From: Ahaetulla prasina
Lineage: Eukaryota > Chordata > Lepidosauria > Squamata > Colubridae
Direction: 5' to 3'
DNA: 64,000 nucleotides
NCBI RefSeq assembly: GCF_028640845.1
Contig: NC_080540.1
Coordinates: 52,124,561 to 52,188,560 of the forward strand
Part shown: positions 54,830-64,000 of the stretch, piece by piece
Layout of the letters: every line of letters starts with the position of its first letter
Position numbering within the stretch: the first letter of the stretch is position 1
The notes under the pieces: model-generated
Database searches by the model: none
What the model saw: the letters and a program-made list of their open reading frames with translations, nothing else
What the model was told of the DNA's origin: nothing
Position numbers and translations under genes: made by a program

Positions 54830-56577
54830 TCAGTGTGGGTTTGGGTCTGCTTTCTGGGTGGATGTGTGGTGGTGATATCTCGTGAGTGTGGGTCTGGTGT
54901 CATTCCTTGTGTTAGGGACTCGTTTGTCAATAAGGGCGGGTTTCCAAATGGCTGGTAGGCGAGAGGTATCATCTCGTTTGTTCATGCTGTGTGGGCGTTT
55001 TTCTATCTCGATGGCTTCTCTGATTATTCTGTTGTTAAAGTGTTCAGTTTTGGCGATAGTTCTGGTCTTTTTAAAGTCAATATTGTGTCCTGTGGCTTTA
55101 AGGTGTTGGACCAGGGAAGAAGTTGATTCCTCTTTTTTGACTGAGTTCTTGTGTTCTTCAATGCGTGCACTTATTCTTCTGTTGGTTTGTCCAATGTATG
55201 TGGTGGGGCAGGTGGGGCATGGTATTTCATATACTCCTTGATTTTCTAACTCAATTTTGTCTTTGGGGTTTCTTAGGATGGTGGATATTTTTCGGTTTGT
55301 GCAGAATGCTGTCTTGATGTTGTGTTTGTGGAGGATCTTGCTGATTCTGTCTGTGGTGCCTTTTATATATGGGAGGAGGGCTGTGCCGTTTTCTTGTTCT
55401 CTGTCTTGGATTTTAGTGGGGGGTTCTTTTTGAATTAGTTTGGTAATCTTATTTCTCTGGAATCCATTGGATGTTAGTACGTTAGTGAGAGTGTGTAGTT
55501 CGGTTTTTAGGTGTTGTTTGCCAGCTAAGCGTTTTGTTCTAGAGATGAGTGTCTTGGCTACGGAGTTGATCTGTGCTGGGTGGTGGTGTGAGAGTGCGTG
55601 CAGATAGCGGTTTGTGTGTGTTTTCTTCTGGTAGATGGTGTGTCCTAGGGAGCCATTGGGTTTCCTGTAGCCTAAGACATCTAGGAAGGGAAGTTGGTTG
55701 TTAACTTCTGTTTCCATGGTGAACTGTATTTTGGGGTGTAGGCTATTGAGGTGTGTGAGGAAGTTGTCAAGTTTTTCTTTCCCATGTGGCCAGATTATGA
55801 AGGTGTCGTCTATGTATCTGAGCCAGAGTTTGGGTTTGTGATCAGATTTTTCTAGTGCTTGGGTTTCAAAGTGTTCCATGTAGAGGTTGGCAATGACAGG
55901 TGAGAGGGGTGATCCCATGTGTGCTCCTTCTATTTGTTTGTATTTTTGTCTATTATAGATGAAATATGTGTTGGATAGGCAGTGGTTGGTCAGATCTAGG
56001 ATGTGCTTGGGGGTGTTATATTTGTTTTGGATAGCTGTCAAGGCTTCTTTGATTGGCACTTGGGTGAAGAGGGATATGACATCAAAGCTCACGAGTAGGT
56101 CGCTGGGCTGTAAGTTTTGTTTCTTTATAATCTCTATGAACTGGAATGAGTTTTTTACGTGTGAGGCGATGGATTCTGCATAGGGCTGTAGTTGTTTGGC
56201 GAGAAATTTGGCTAGGTTTTGTAGAGGTGAGCCTCTGGAGCTGACTATGGGTCTGAGTGGGGTTCCTTCTTTGTGTATCTTGGGGAGACCATAGAGTTTA
56301 GGGCATCTGGATGATTTCTCTCTGGGAATGATTCTTTGCTGGGTTTCTTTGCTGATGGGGGAGGCTTTTATTTTGGATCTGGTGGTTTTTTCTAGGTAGG
56401 TGGTGGGATCTGTTTTTAGGGGCTTGTATGCAGGGTCTTGGAGTAGGTTGGTTAATTTGGTTTGGTAGTCAGATGTTTTCATAACCACCGTGGCGTTGCC
56501 CTTGTCTGCTGGTAGGATTATTATGCTGGTGTCTTTTTTCAGGTTAAGTAGTGCTGTCTGTTCCTCTTTGGGTAAGT
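54830..56577 (-). CDS. Penelope-like reverse transcriptase with GIY-YIG endonuclease, N-terminally incomplete
   Basis: Open for about 580 codons with no stop. The first recognisable residues are NLPKEEQTALLNLKKD, then IIILPADKGNATVVM. The RT has KLYGLPKIHKEGTPLRPIVS, SFDVISLFTQVP, GAHMGSPLSPVIANLYMEHF, and the catalytic RYIDDTFIIW (YIDDTF at 55799-55816). The GIY-YIG nuclease is near 55184-55236 with VYEIPCPTCPTTYIGQTNRR, including the CxxC insert usual in Penelope-like proteins. The reading frame extends to 56629, but residues 1-17 (MLGGGVRVCADSGLC…) are antisense of the inverted partial copy, so I set the limit at 56577. The true N terminus is lost. Confidence 0.88.
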
Positions 56578-56822
56578 TGCACACACACAAACCGCTATCT
56601 GCACACACTCTCACACCACCACCCAGCACAGATCAACTCCGTAGCCAATCGGTTCAAACCCCCACTAGCAGTTAAAAAGGAAGAAACAGCTGCAATCACA
56701 CATTGCTCCCAGAAGCATGAAGCTGAAGCCTGAAGATGACGAATGAGACTTCGTCAAAAGATCGCCAAGACACTTCCAATTTTACGTGGGAGAAAACCCG
56801 AATAACCAAAGACCAACATACA
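56578..56822 (+). mobile_element. inverted, internally deleted partial copy of the Penelope-like element
   Basis: 56580-56645 is the complement of 55556-55620, and 56648-56816 is the complement of 54402-54574. The joint near 56646 skips about 980 bp (the end of RT, the nuclease and the start of the 3' repeat). It carries its own hammerhead-like stem-loop, in which GAAAC has become AAAAG. Confidence 0.85.
56729..56766 (+). ncRNA. hammerhead-like stem-loop, altered core
   Basis: CCTGAAGA, T, GACGAA–TGAGAC–TTCGTC (perfect six-pair stem), then AAAAGATCGCC. The first G of the GAAA core is changed to A, so if the motif is a ribozyme this copy should be inactive. Confidence 0.35.
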
Positions 56823-57440
56823 AACACCCGCGAAAACCTCAGAAATATATATATATATATATGTTATTTTAAACTTTTTTTTGGAGTATGTACTGTATGC
56901 TATAAATTTAACTCTGGCATGATCCATCGCTAGGTAAAATGTCAAAGCAAAACCCAAACCACTTCGGAGTACATAATTTTTGGAATAATATCTTAGTGCA
57001 GAATTTAGCAGAACAAATAAATTTAGAATTTATATGACCAATATGAACTGGTTATTGTGCAGTTTTTTAATAACCTTCATAGCATTATGATACAAAGAAA
57101 ATCCATTGGCCATTCTTTTTATTTCCTCTTCTAAGAGTAAGAATATCATATCATAATGATCAAAGAAGCAAGAAACGGAGGAGATTTAATGTAGCCTATT
57201 GCAGCACATAATTCTCAGGAGAGGGAAAAAATCTTATTTCTGTTCTATAGCTTTAATATCATCAGTTTGTCTTGGTAGAAATACGACTTTCCTGATTAAT
57301 CTCCACCATCAGTACACACTATTATTTTAATCAGAATGGTCTCCAAACCAAATACTGATCCATTGTTGCTTCAGTTGTATAGTGCCAGATACTTTGGGGA
57401 ACAGATGGAATTGTAAAATGTACATTTTACTTTATTTTTT
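56823..57440. other. no recognised gene
   Basis: A short (TA)n at 56848-56863, then unique-looking AT-rich DNA. Confidence 0.35.
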
Positions 57441-57549
57441 GCATTATTTGAGAGGCTGTCACAGAGAAATGGGGCATCTACCTATTCCCCAAAGCACCTG
57501 AAGGCAGGACAAGAAGTAATGGGTGGAAGTTATTAAAGAGAGATTCAAC
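57441..57549 (+). mobile_element. CR1 LINE, left part (split)
   Basis: CACAGAGAAATGGGGCATCT, CCCCAAAGCACCTGAAGGCA, TTAAAGAGAGATTCAACC match the CR1 at 52747-52839. The right part resumes at 58860. Confidence 0.82.
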
Positions 57550-58859
57550 CAGGGGTGAAATGCTACCAGTTTGGCTGAACCAGTAGCGATGATTGCCATC
57601 AGTTCGCTGAACCGGAAACAATTATCCCTGTTTGCCCTGCCCTCGGTCGTCCACTCAACAGGCACACCGGGGAGTGTCTTGCCTGCTGCCTCCATGCACT
57701 GCGTTTGGAAGGGGTCACACCTTTTGCCACCCTCCCTCCCCATCTGGCTGCAGATGCCCGCCTCTCTCCTGGAGCACCACTGTGGTACCGCTGTTCGCTT
57801 TCTTCCTTCTCCCACTGAAAAATGAAAGCGAATGGTGGCGATGGTACTTCGGGAAGGCAGGCGGACATATTCATTATAGCTATCAGCTGCAGACATCCAC
57901 CCGCCCTCCCGAAGCACCACTGTGGTGAACAAAACAACTCCATTGTGTGTGCCTCCTTTTGCAGCCAAACACCCAACTGTGTGTGCCCTTTCCTCAAATG
58001 GGCTGTGCATGGGGCTCTTGGAGAGAGAGTGCACAAGACAGCACTCCAACCTCTGTTTTTGTTTGTGTGTGAGAGAGAGGGAGGTCGGGAGTGAGTGAGT
58101 GATCTGAAGCCAAGGCACCCAAACTTCTGGCAGAGGCGGGGGTGGCTTCTGAGCAGCCCTGAGTCTGCCAGCTCCACCTGACCTATTCCCTGAGTCTATT
58201 CCCTGAGTCTCACCATTCTCCTCGACCCCCCGCCCCACTCAAGCAGCGGCAGGCTCTGTGGGACAACAGGGCATCTCATTTTTCCCATGGTGCAGCGTAC
58301 ACTTGTTACCTCTGCTTGTCTGCCTGCAAGTGCTGATCTTCTCTGCTTCTCTCGGGACACTAGTGTTGGCACCATGGATGCATTGCTTGTCAGGGCTGAG
58401 CAGGGAAGCCACTGTCATGTCACTCCCCCTCACTTCCCCGAGCACAAAGCCGAATCCGTGGACTTTCTCACTGGGCTGGCCACTGTCAAAGAGCCATGTG
58501 GCTGACAGCCGCTCAATGCCCCATGCCCAGCATCACCCAGTCACCAGTGGGGACGGAGTGGCCAGCACAGGGGAGGGAATGATTCCTGCGGACCCCACCA
58601 CTTCTTGAGCAGGGAGGATGATGCTGAGGAAGAGAAAATCCATGAGATTTTGTGCCAGGCGGCTGGCCCTGCAGTGGCGACTTGAATGGGCCAACTAAAT
58701 TTGTGCTTGCTAGTGAATGTTGGCGCAGGGGCTCAGTTGCAGTGCTGCTCCAACAAGCCAGCCCAAGTCAAGCTTGGTTGGCTGCTCTGTCCCCACCAGC
58801 AGCTTTGTGATGCTGTGTGTGGGACATTGAGTAGCTGTTGGCCATGTAGCTCTTTGCCG
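57550..58859. mobile_element. GC-rich hAT-like segment inside CR1
   Basis: Begins CAGGGGTGAAATGCTACCAG, the end type of the hAT at 1867-2877, then AACCAGTAGCGATGATTGCC and GTTCGCTGAACCGGAAAC. No matching right end is visible, and about 100 bp of CR1 is missing at the right junction, so its right end was probably lost in a deletion. The body is clearly GC-richer than the flanks. Long frames here (259 codons minus, 192 minus, 116 plus) overlap each other on both strands with no domain and are not called. Confidence 0.6.
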
Positions 58860-58977
58860 GTGAAGAGACTGGACAGCCATTTGTCCTGAATGATATGATA
58901 TAGGGTCTCTTGATTGAGCAGGAGGTTGGACTAGAAGACGTGCAAGGTCCCTTCCATCCCTATTATCATATGTTCTA
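58860..58977 (+). mobile_element. CR1 LINE, 3' end (split)
   Basis: GAAGAGACTGGACAGCCATT, TGTCCTGAATGATATGATAT, GGTTGGACTAGAAGACGTGC and AAGGTCCCTTCCATCC: the CR1 3' end continuing from 57549. Confidence 0.85.
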
Positions 58978-59326
58978 ATAATCAAGCATGTATCAAAATT
59001 AGCTGAACCATGCTACTGCAACCCTACTGGACTGCTATTTTATAGTTCTCACTATATTCTATAAGACTTTCAAGCCACTTTGTTTCTTTCTGTTGACTTT
59101 AAACTTTCCCATGTTCATGTCCATGTTTATATTTATACCTGTTATCTTGCATATGTTTGACAAATTAAATAAATAAATAAAAATAAATAAATGAATGAAT
59201 GTTAACATTTCTGCTGACTGCTACATGACTTCTATTCTTTTTGTTATATTAGTTTGCTCCGTTGTACCATCTAGTTTTCGAATGTTTTAAATCAGACTTC
59301 TCAACATTGAAAGAACATTGTTAATG
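58978..59326. other. unassigned, with (AAAT)n
   Basis: AT-rich DNA ending in an (AAAT)n(GAAT)n run at 59161-59200, probably the tail of an old retroposon that I cannot name. Confidence 0.35.
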
Positions 59327-59334
59327 TTCTAGAG

Positions 59335-59639
59335 CAGAGGTGTCAAACTCAAGGCCCGCGGGCCAGATCTGCCCAGCATGGTGCTTAATCTGGCCCATGG
59401 GTCCGGCCTGCAAATAGCAAAGGATTGGCCTGTGTGGCCTCTGGCAGCCAAAACAGGGCACAGGGAGCCCGTGCATGGCCCCCACACACCATTTTCAGCC
59501 TGGATGGCCTCCTGCAGCACTTTGCCAGCCAAAACAGGGTGTGGAGGGTGTCCCATTTCCGCCCCCCCTCCCCGACGGCCCATGGAGGAGAACTACAATG
59601 CTGATCTGGCCCTCGAAGAAATCCAGTTTGACACCCCTG
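59335..59639. mobile_element. hAT MITE with perfect 8-bp duplication
   Basis: Begins CAGAGGTGTCAAACTCAAGG and ends CCAGTTTGACACCCCTG. TTCTAGAG flanks both sides (59327-59334, 59640-59647). The TCTAGA core is the preferred hAT target. The 305-bp body is GC-rich with GGCCCGCGGGCC near the left end. Same end type as 20285-20708. Confidence 0.92.
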
Positions 59640-59647
59640 TTCTAGAG

Positions 59648-60347
59648 GGACCACAGACAATGTATATTCACAGTTCATTCATCTTAAATGGGTATCTTAT
59701 TCTTTCTTTCCATTTTTATGGGGAAATATTAACAATAAATGGCTGCCTGTATATTTGAATGCTTCCATATTCAGCAGAAGCCGCCATGCATTCAGAACAC
59801 ACGGAAAAAATTAGTATCATTCTAATACTGTATCTGGGTCAGCTGGAAAAAAAATATGGGCTATGAGTACCATTATTTATTTATTTACGTGTGTTGAAAT
59901 CTTCTGCTTCCTGAACTTAATATAATCTTATTTGCATATTACCTTTTAAATCTGGAAAAGTGAAGAATGACTCATGATCAGCTGCTACCTGGTATTTATT
60001 TCATTCTCCTGTTTTCAAACAAGTTTAATAGTCTGAACAGGACTGGAAATTGTGCTGGGAGACAGTATGTTAAAAATAAATATACTTGTATTTCTCTTAA
60101 ATTTTCTTAAGATTTAAATCTTAAGATTTAAGACAAAATCTTAAATTTTGTCTCTTATCCAGACAAAAACTTGTTTCGTGTACATGTGTCTTTTTAAATA
60201 GTATGAAAAGTCCTTGTTACATTGTTTGTGCAATAGCTGTCTCGTCCCCCTTTTACTCTGATTTCTCCTATTGATCAGAATGAAGATGGATAAAGTACTG
60301 TTCACACCGTATATAATTCACATTTTTTGTAAACTAACCAGCTAATT
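59648..60347. other. AT-rich spacer with small palindromes
   Basis: At about 60107-60126 lies the perfect palindrome CTTAAGATTTAAATCTTAAG, followed at about 60131-60153 by AGACAAAAT-CTTAA-ATTTTGTCT. No gene. Confidence 0.5.
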
Positions 60348-60530
60348 CAGGGGCAGGTTTTGAAACCCGTCACTACCAGTTTCCTTTTGGGTATACGCGC
60401 ACTCGTGCATGTGCGCGAGGCTTTTGCGCATGTGCAGAAGTGCCCAGTGGGTGGGCGGAGTCTCCCATTGCCACCGCTTCCAATTAGCCCAATCTCCTTC
60501 TGGGGAGAACTGGTAGCAACCGACCAACTG
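60348..60530. mobile_element. hAT MITE
   Basis: Begins CAGGGGCAGGTTTTGAAAC and ends CAACCGACCAACTG. The flanks are AGCTAATT and AGCTGATT (7 of 8). It shares the GTGCGCGAGG and GGGCGGAGTCTCC segments with 27121-27299. Confidence 0.78.
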
Positions 60531-60738
60531 AGCTGATTTCTCTGAGTTACTGTTGGCTTTCAGAGGAAGGAGACAAGTGACCATGGATGTATGATGATAT
60601 TATGATGCAAAAGCCATAACTAACAGACTTGTGTCAGATATCAGGACATAATTACCTATGAACTATGGAGTTTGAATTTAGTAACTCCACAAATATCATT
60701 TTGATGGAACTTCTGCTTGCTGCAAGAATCTCTGTAAC

Positions 60739-61200
60739 TACAGGTAGTCCTTGACTTATGACTGGTCCTTAGCAGCCATTCAAAACTACAATGAACTTCC
60801 TTGGGAGGTGTTTTTGATTCATATTTGATGTTCAGAGATCTGCCTTCCCAACAGTGACTGCTCTTCAGGTACTCTATAACTGGCTTGCCATCATAGCCTT
60901 TTGCAGCTATGGGCCGGTTTTGCTGAAAATGAAATAAATTCTGATTTTCAGTGAATTACAAAAATTCACCTTTTGTAATGGTTTCGCTGAAAACCAGCAT
61001 TTACTTCCAGTTTTGGGCAAAATTGGCCCATAGCGAACTGTTGTTAGTTTAATGACCATAGTATTCACTTAACCACTGCCACAAAAAAGGTCATAAAATC
61101 GGGCGATCACGTAGGTGACCAAGTTTATGACCATTGTTACTTATAACCATAATGGGCGGGTTCTATTACAGTTATACTTTGAGGACTACCTATACCTGTA
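60739..61200. mobile_element. palindromic-ended MITE
   Basis: Left end TACAGGTAGTCCTTGACTTA and right end TTTGAGGACTACCTATACCT, closing TGTA. Interior blocks TTTAATGACCATAGTATTCA and AAGGTCATAAAATCG match the MITE at 24655-25358. Confidence 0.78.
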
Positions 61201-61785
61201 GCAAACCTGTAGCAGCAACTATGAAAAGTAAAAACAGTGCATTGATAACATCAGTTATTGTGGATCTATAAAAAAAAACTAAACCCACAGAATATTGTAG
61301 GAACTAAGTATGAAGCTAAGTTGGTAGGAGGAAGGTAAAAAGGGGATAACAGAAGAAAGGTGGAATAGAGAATGGGATATTTTGGAAAGCATAATCTATT
61401 CACAATTAATATGCAGCACAACATTAAGGCCAAAATCTGTTTATTTGAAATTATTCCTTGTATCAGGCAAAGTTATCTATCCTATCCTGCAGATTTTTTA
61501 ATTGGAGATATTGAATGAACAAAGAATGAAGTATGCATCTAACTTCAGCACAATTCAGTTTTATTATTAAAAATATTAATATTTTTAAAAAGTTTCCTAC
61601 TTGCATAGATAGAGCCTTTCCCTTTGAGGCTGATGGGTTTCTATATAAGTCAAAACTGTTTCTCATCTTGGTCAGCGTAAATCTTTCCTAGGACTCATCT
61701 GGCTGCTGTTTATACTGTTAATCTTTTATGGTTTTCAGCAAATTCTTTAGCTTCTAATCTCCATTCTTTTGGAGAACAGAACAGA
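61201..61785. other. no recognised gene
   Basis: AT-rich, unique-looking DNA. Confidence 0.35.
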
Positions 61786-62232
61786 ACAGAACAGAATAGA
61801 ACAGAATAACAGAGTTGGAAGGGACCTTGAAGGTCTTCTAGTCCAATCCCCTGCTTAGACAGGAAACCCTACACCACTTCAGGCAAATGGAGCATTCACA
61901 ACTTCTGGAAGCAAGTTGTTCCACTGATTAATTGTTTTGTCAGGAAATTTCTCCTTACTTCTAGGTTGCTTCTCTCCTTGATTAGTTTCCACCCATTGCT
62001 TCTTGTTCTACCCTCAGGTGCTTTGGAGAATAGTTTGACTCCCTCTTCTTTGTGGCAACCCCTGAGATATTGGAACACTGCTATCATGTCTCCCCTAGTC
62101 CTTCTTTTCATTAAGCTAGACATACCCAGTTCCTGCAACCGTTCTTCATATATTTTCGCCTCCAGTCCCCTAATCATCTTTGTTGCTCTTCTCTGCACTC
62201 TTTCTAGAGTCTCAATATCTTTTTTACATTGT
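61786..62232 (-). mobile_element. CR1 LINE 3' end with (GAACA)n tail
   Basis: The minus strand encodes VQRRATKMIRGLEAKIYEER, then LQELGMSSLMKRRTRGDMIA and VFQYLRGCHKEEGVKLFSKA (frame 62198-61896), the CR1 C-terminal part. The 3' end on the plus strand is AGTTGGAAGGGACCTTGAAG. The tail is (GAACA/GAATA)n at 61776-61810. Confidence 0.92.
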
Positions 62233-63345
62233 GGCTTTACATTGTAGATTTTTCTCTTTCCTTCTTTCTAGCTGTCTGAGATTTGTGTTTCCATTTGACC
62301 TCATTTCTCTACAGCTTCTTTCTATGAAACTTTATGGACATCCACTTTTTCTTTTTTTCCCTCCTATTATTTTCCAACAAATCTTTATTCATGCTCAAGA
62401 ATCTTCTATGCATTTAATAGGAATAATCAATGCAAATAACATCCATCAGCATAGACAGAATAGTAATAACAATCAAGAAATATCTGCAATTACAGGAATT
62501 AGAATAAAACATGTTGTTAACAGGTATTATACCAAATTCTCAACAGGAACAATTCACACTGAAGGACTTTGGTTAAGTCAGGCACTCTTGAACATAACTA
62601 CTTTGACACTTTCATTACAGTGTAAATTAGGGGTCAACAACCTTCCTAGGCAATAAAATCCTTTCCTTCCCTGGTTCTATCTGCTGTTTTATATATTCAA
62701 ATCCATGCTGTGCTCTAAAGTCTTTAGAAAACATTGCAGCTGGTTTTCTGTACAATGTAGAGAGGCAGCCTGCTGGTTTGTCATTATGTTCTCTCCTTCC
62801 CTCCCTCTCCTTCTCTTCCTCTCTCTCTCCCCTCTTCTTACCCCCTCCCTCTTTTTTTGGCTGATTGAATTTTGCTTGCCTTAAGGGATGCAAACTCATT
62901 GGCTACTTACAGTATTTATTATTTGCAAATAATCAATTAAAAAAACTGATCTCGCCATTAACAATAAACCTTTGTGTTTTCAACTTGAAAAGCACTAATA
63001 CAGTATTGCAAGGAAGATCATATAAAATTCAATTATTATTTAAAAAAAGAAAATCACAGCATTTGCCAAAATGCCCAAGAACCACACCTGGAGGATAGAG
63101 GACCACAAGAATAAGCTTGCCTATTGTCTCAAATACCTGGGGGTTGTCCTCCATTCTGTAGCAATAGGAAAACCCATGGGGACTGCATTGCTGAAAATGC
63201 CCAAAGGAGCTCATCTGCCATCCTTAAATCTTCAAAATAAGAAGTGGCCATTATATACCTGTAGCACTCAATTCATTCAAAGTCAAACAAATAGCCTGCT
63301 TCTTTATGTTACCCAGAAGGGCCCCTCCTTTATTTTGCCCCATTA
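62233..63345. other. no recognised gene
   Basis: Unassigned DNA with a pyrimidine-rich CTCTCCTTCCCTCCC patch at 62790-62850. The 158-codon frame at 62180-62656 starts in the CR1 antisense and runs into AT-rich DNA; it has no domain. Confidence 0.35.
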
Positions 63346-63535
63346 GAATTTATTTGTATTTGTATTTATTTGTCAAGCATGTATTTTATGACAGATACAA
63401 ATGTAAACATAATTATAAATACATGAAAAGGATACAAATAAAAGAAAACATTAGAGGTGGGACAGTAGTCACACTGGTGTGCTTATGCATGCCCCTTACA
63501 GACCTCTTAGGAATGGGGTGAGGTCTACAATCCAA
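63346..63535 (-). mobile_element. CR1-superclade LINE 3' UTR, old copy
   Basis: On the plus strand, GGTGTGCTTATGCATGCCCC, CAGACCTCTTAGGAATGGGG and TGAGGTC match the ends at 7020-7075. The T-rich left edge (TTTATTTGTATTTG) is the LINE tail complement. More diverged than the copies at 6882 and 16292. Confidence 0.72.
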
Positions 63536-63835
63536 TTTTCTAATATCACCCCTTTAAACCCTGAAATATATTTCCAATGCTTACATGAGACTCGAAATGA
63601 GCCTTATGAAAGTAGTAGCTAGAGTGTGGGTGACTATCCTCAGTTACTGGTTCAGACTATCATTTTTCCCCCTTGGTCATGCCTAATCAATTTTGAGCAA
63701 TGATTTCTAATCCATGTGGAAAAAGGTGGTGGCAACCAAAATTTCATTCTTGGACTCTAGAAGTCTAGGTCTTCTACTGGGCATGGGATAGATGAGACCA
63801 AAGCACTTATTAAACAGTGGGTAGAAGGCACAGAA
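63536..63835. other. no recognised gene
   Basis: Unique-looking DNA without a supported feature. Confidence 0.35.
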
Positions 63836-64000
63836 AGGGACACAGTGGCTCAGTGGCTAAAGATGCTGAGCTTGTTGATCAAAAGGTTGGCAGTTTAGCG
63901 GTTCAAATCCCTAGTGCCGCGTAACGGGGTGAGCTCCCGTTACTTGTTCCAGCTTCTGCCAACCTAGCAGATTGAAAGCAGGTTAAAAATGCAAGTAGAA
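63836..64000 (+). mobile_element. long tRNA-derived SINE, cut by window end
   Basis: GGGACACAGTGGCTCAGTGG, box B GGTTCAAATCC, GTGAGCTCCCGTTACTTGT and GCCAACCTAGCAG: the same SINE family as 38928-39282, here on the plus strand. The 3' part lies beyond the window. Confidence 0.88.

Larger units (their letters stand above)
54402..56577 (-). mobile_element. Penelope-like element (RT plus GIY-YIG), 5'-truncated
   Basis: The minus strand carries an open RT–GIY-YIG frame and, downstream to 54402, a non-coding repeat (54402-54829) with the hammerhead-like stem-loop. The copy at 18066-19297 is closely related. The upstream end at 56577 is joined to an inverted, internally deleted piece of the same element (56578-56822). 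Inverted partial copies at the 5' side are a known feature of Penelope-like insertions. Confidence 0.93.

Noticed and set aside
57459..58238. 259-codon minus-strand frame in GC-rich DNA
   Set aside because: It overlaps other long frames on both strands, begins inside CR1 and hAT sequence and shows no domain. GC-rich DNA has few stop codons.
62180..62656. 158-codon plus-strand frame
   Set aside because: It starts in the antisense of CR1 and runs into AT-rich DNA; no domain.
63838..63935. True tRNA gene
   Set aside because: The box-B-like GGTTCAAATCC belongs to a tRNA-derived SINE head with matching downstream SINE body; no cloverleaf is kept.
1..64000. Host gene exons
   Set aside because: I looked for frames with domain-like composition outside repeats and found none that I could support; single small exons cannot be excluded by eye.

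Overview
The window is eukaryotic repeat-rich DNA from a squamate reptile, most likely a snake. The evidence is the repeat content. It holds tRNA-derived SINEs ending in the BovB-type tail (…AAGTGCTATTGCTATT, the Sauria SINE type), CR1 LINEs with the typical 3' end (GGTTGGACTAGATGACC), L3/L2-type LINEs that end in (ATTCT)n or (AATAG)n arrays as described in snakes, R4/Dong-type LINEs with a restriction-like endonuclease, Penelope-like elements, a Ty3/Gypsy element and many short hAT-type elements. I found no convincing host protein-coding exon, tRNA, rRNA, CRISPR array or bacterial-type gene. Nearly every reading frame longer than 100 codons is part of a retroelement, its antisense shadow, or low-complexity DNA.

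Layout. 0-8 kb: LINE ends (L2/L3 and R4), a Sauria SINE split by a 1 kb hAT element, microsatellites, a mariner-like MITE and a 1 kb minus-strand LINE piece. 8-16.3 kb: an R4 LINE split by a 2.7 kb L2-type LINE with a 7-bp target duplication, then a 3.8 kb decayed CR1-superclade LINE whose ORF1 region carries a 12-bp coding minisatellite. 18-19.3 kb: a truncated Penelope-like element. 20-29 kb: sparse AT-rich DNA with CR1 and R4 scraps, several hAT MITEs with clear 8-bp duplications (one inside another MITE) and a solo LTR. 29.8-34.9 kb: a complete but inactivated Ty3/Gypsy element (189-bp LTRs, AATTA duplication) with a solo LTR of another family inserted in pol. 36.2-37.7 kb: two L3-type LINE ends in inverted orientation. 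38-53 kb: SINEs, an L2-type endonuclease fragment, an L1 3' half, nested SINEs with a long (TA)n and a CR1 3' end. 54.4-56.8 kb: a Penelope-like element with an open RT plus GIY-YIG frame and an inverted, internally deleted partial copy at its 5' side. 57-64 kb: a CR1 split by a GC-rich hAT-like segment, more MITEs, CR1 and SINE copies.

The genes do not form a pathway. What the window records is an order of insertion: SINE before hAT, R4 before L2, MITE before hAT, Gypsy before solo LTR. The elements that look youngest or best preserved are the Penelope-like ORF, the Gypsy element (4 differences between LTRs) and the LINE family present as near-identical inverted 1 kb copies at 6.9-7.9 and 15.3-16.3 kb. 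Family names are from recognition of motifs, not from database searches.
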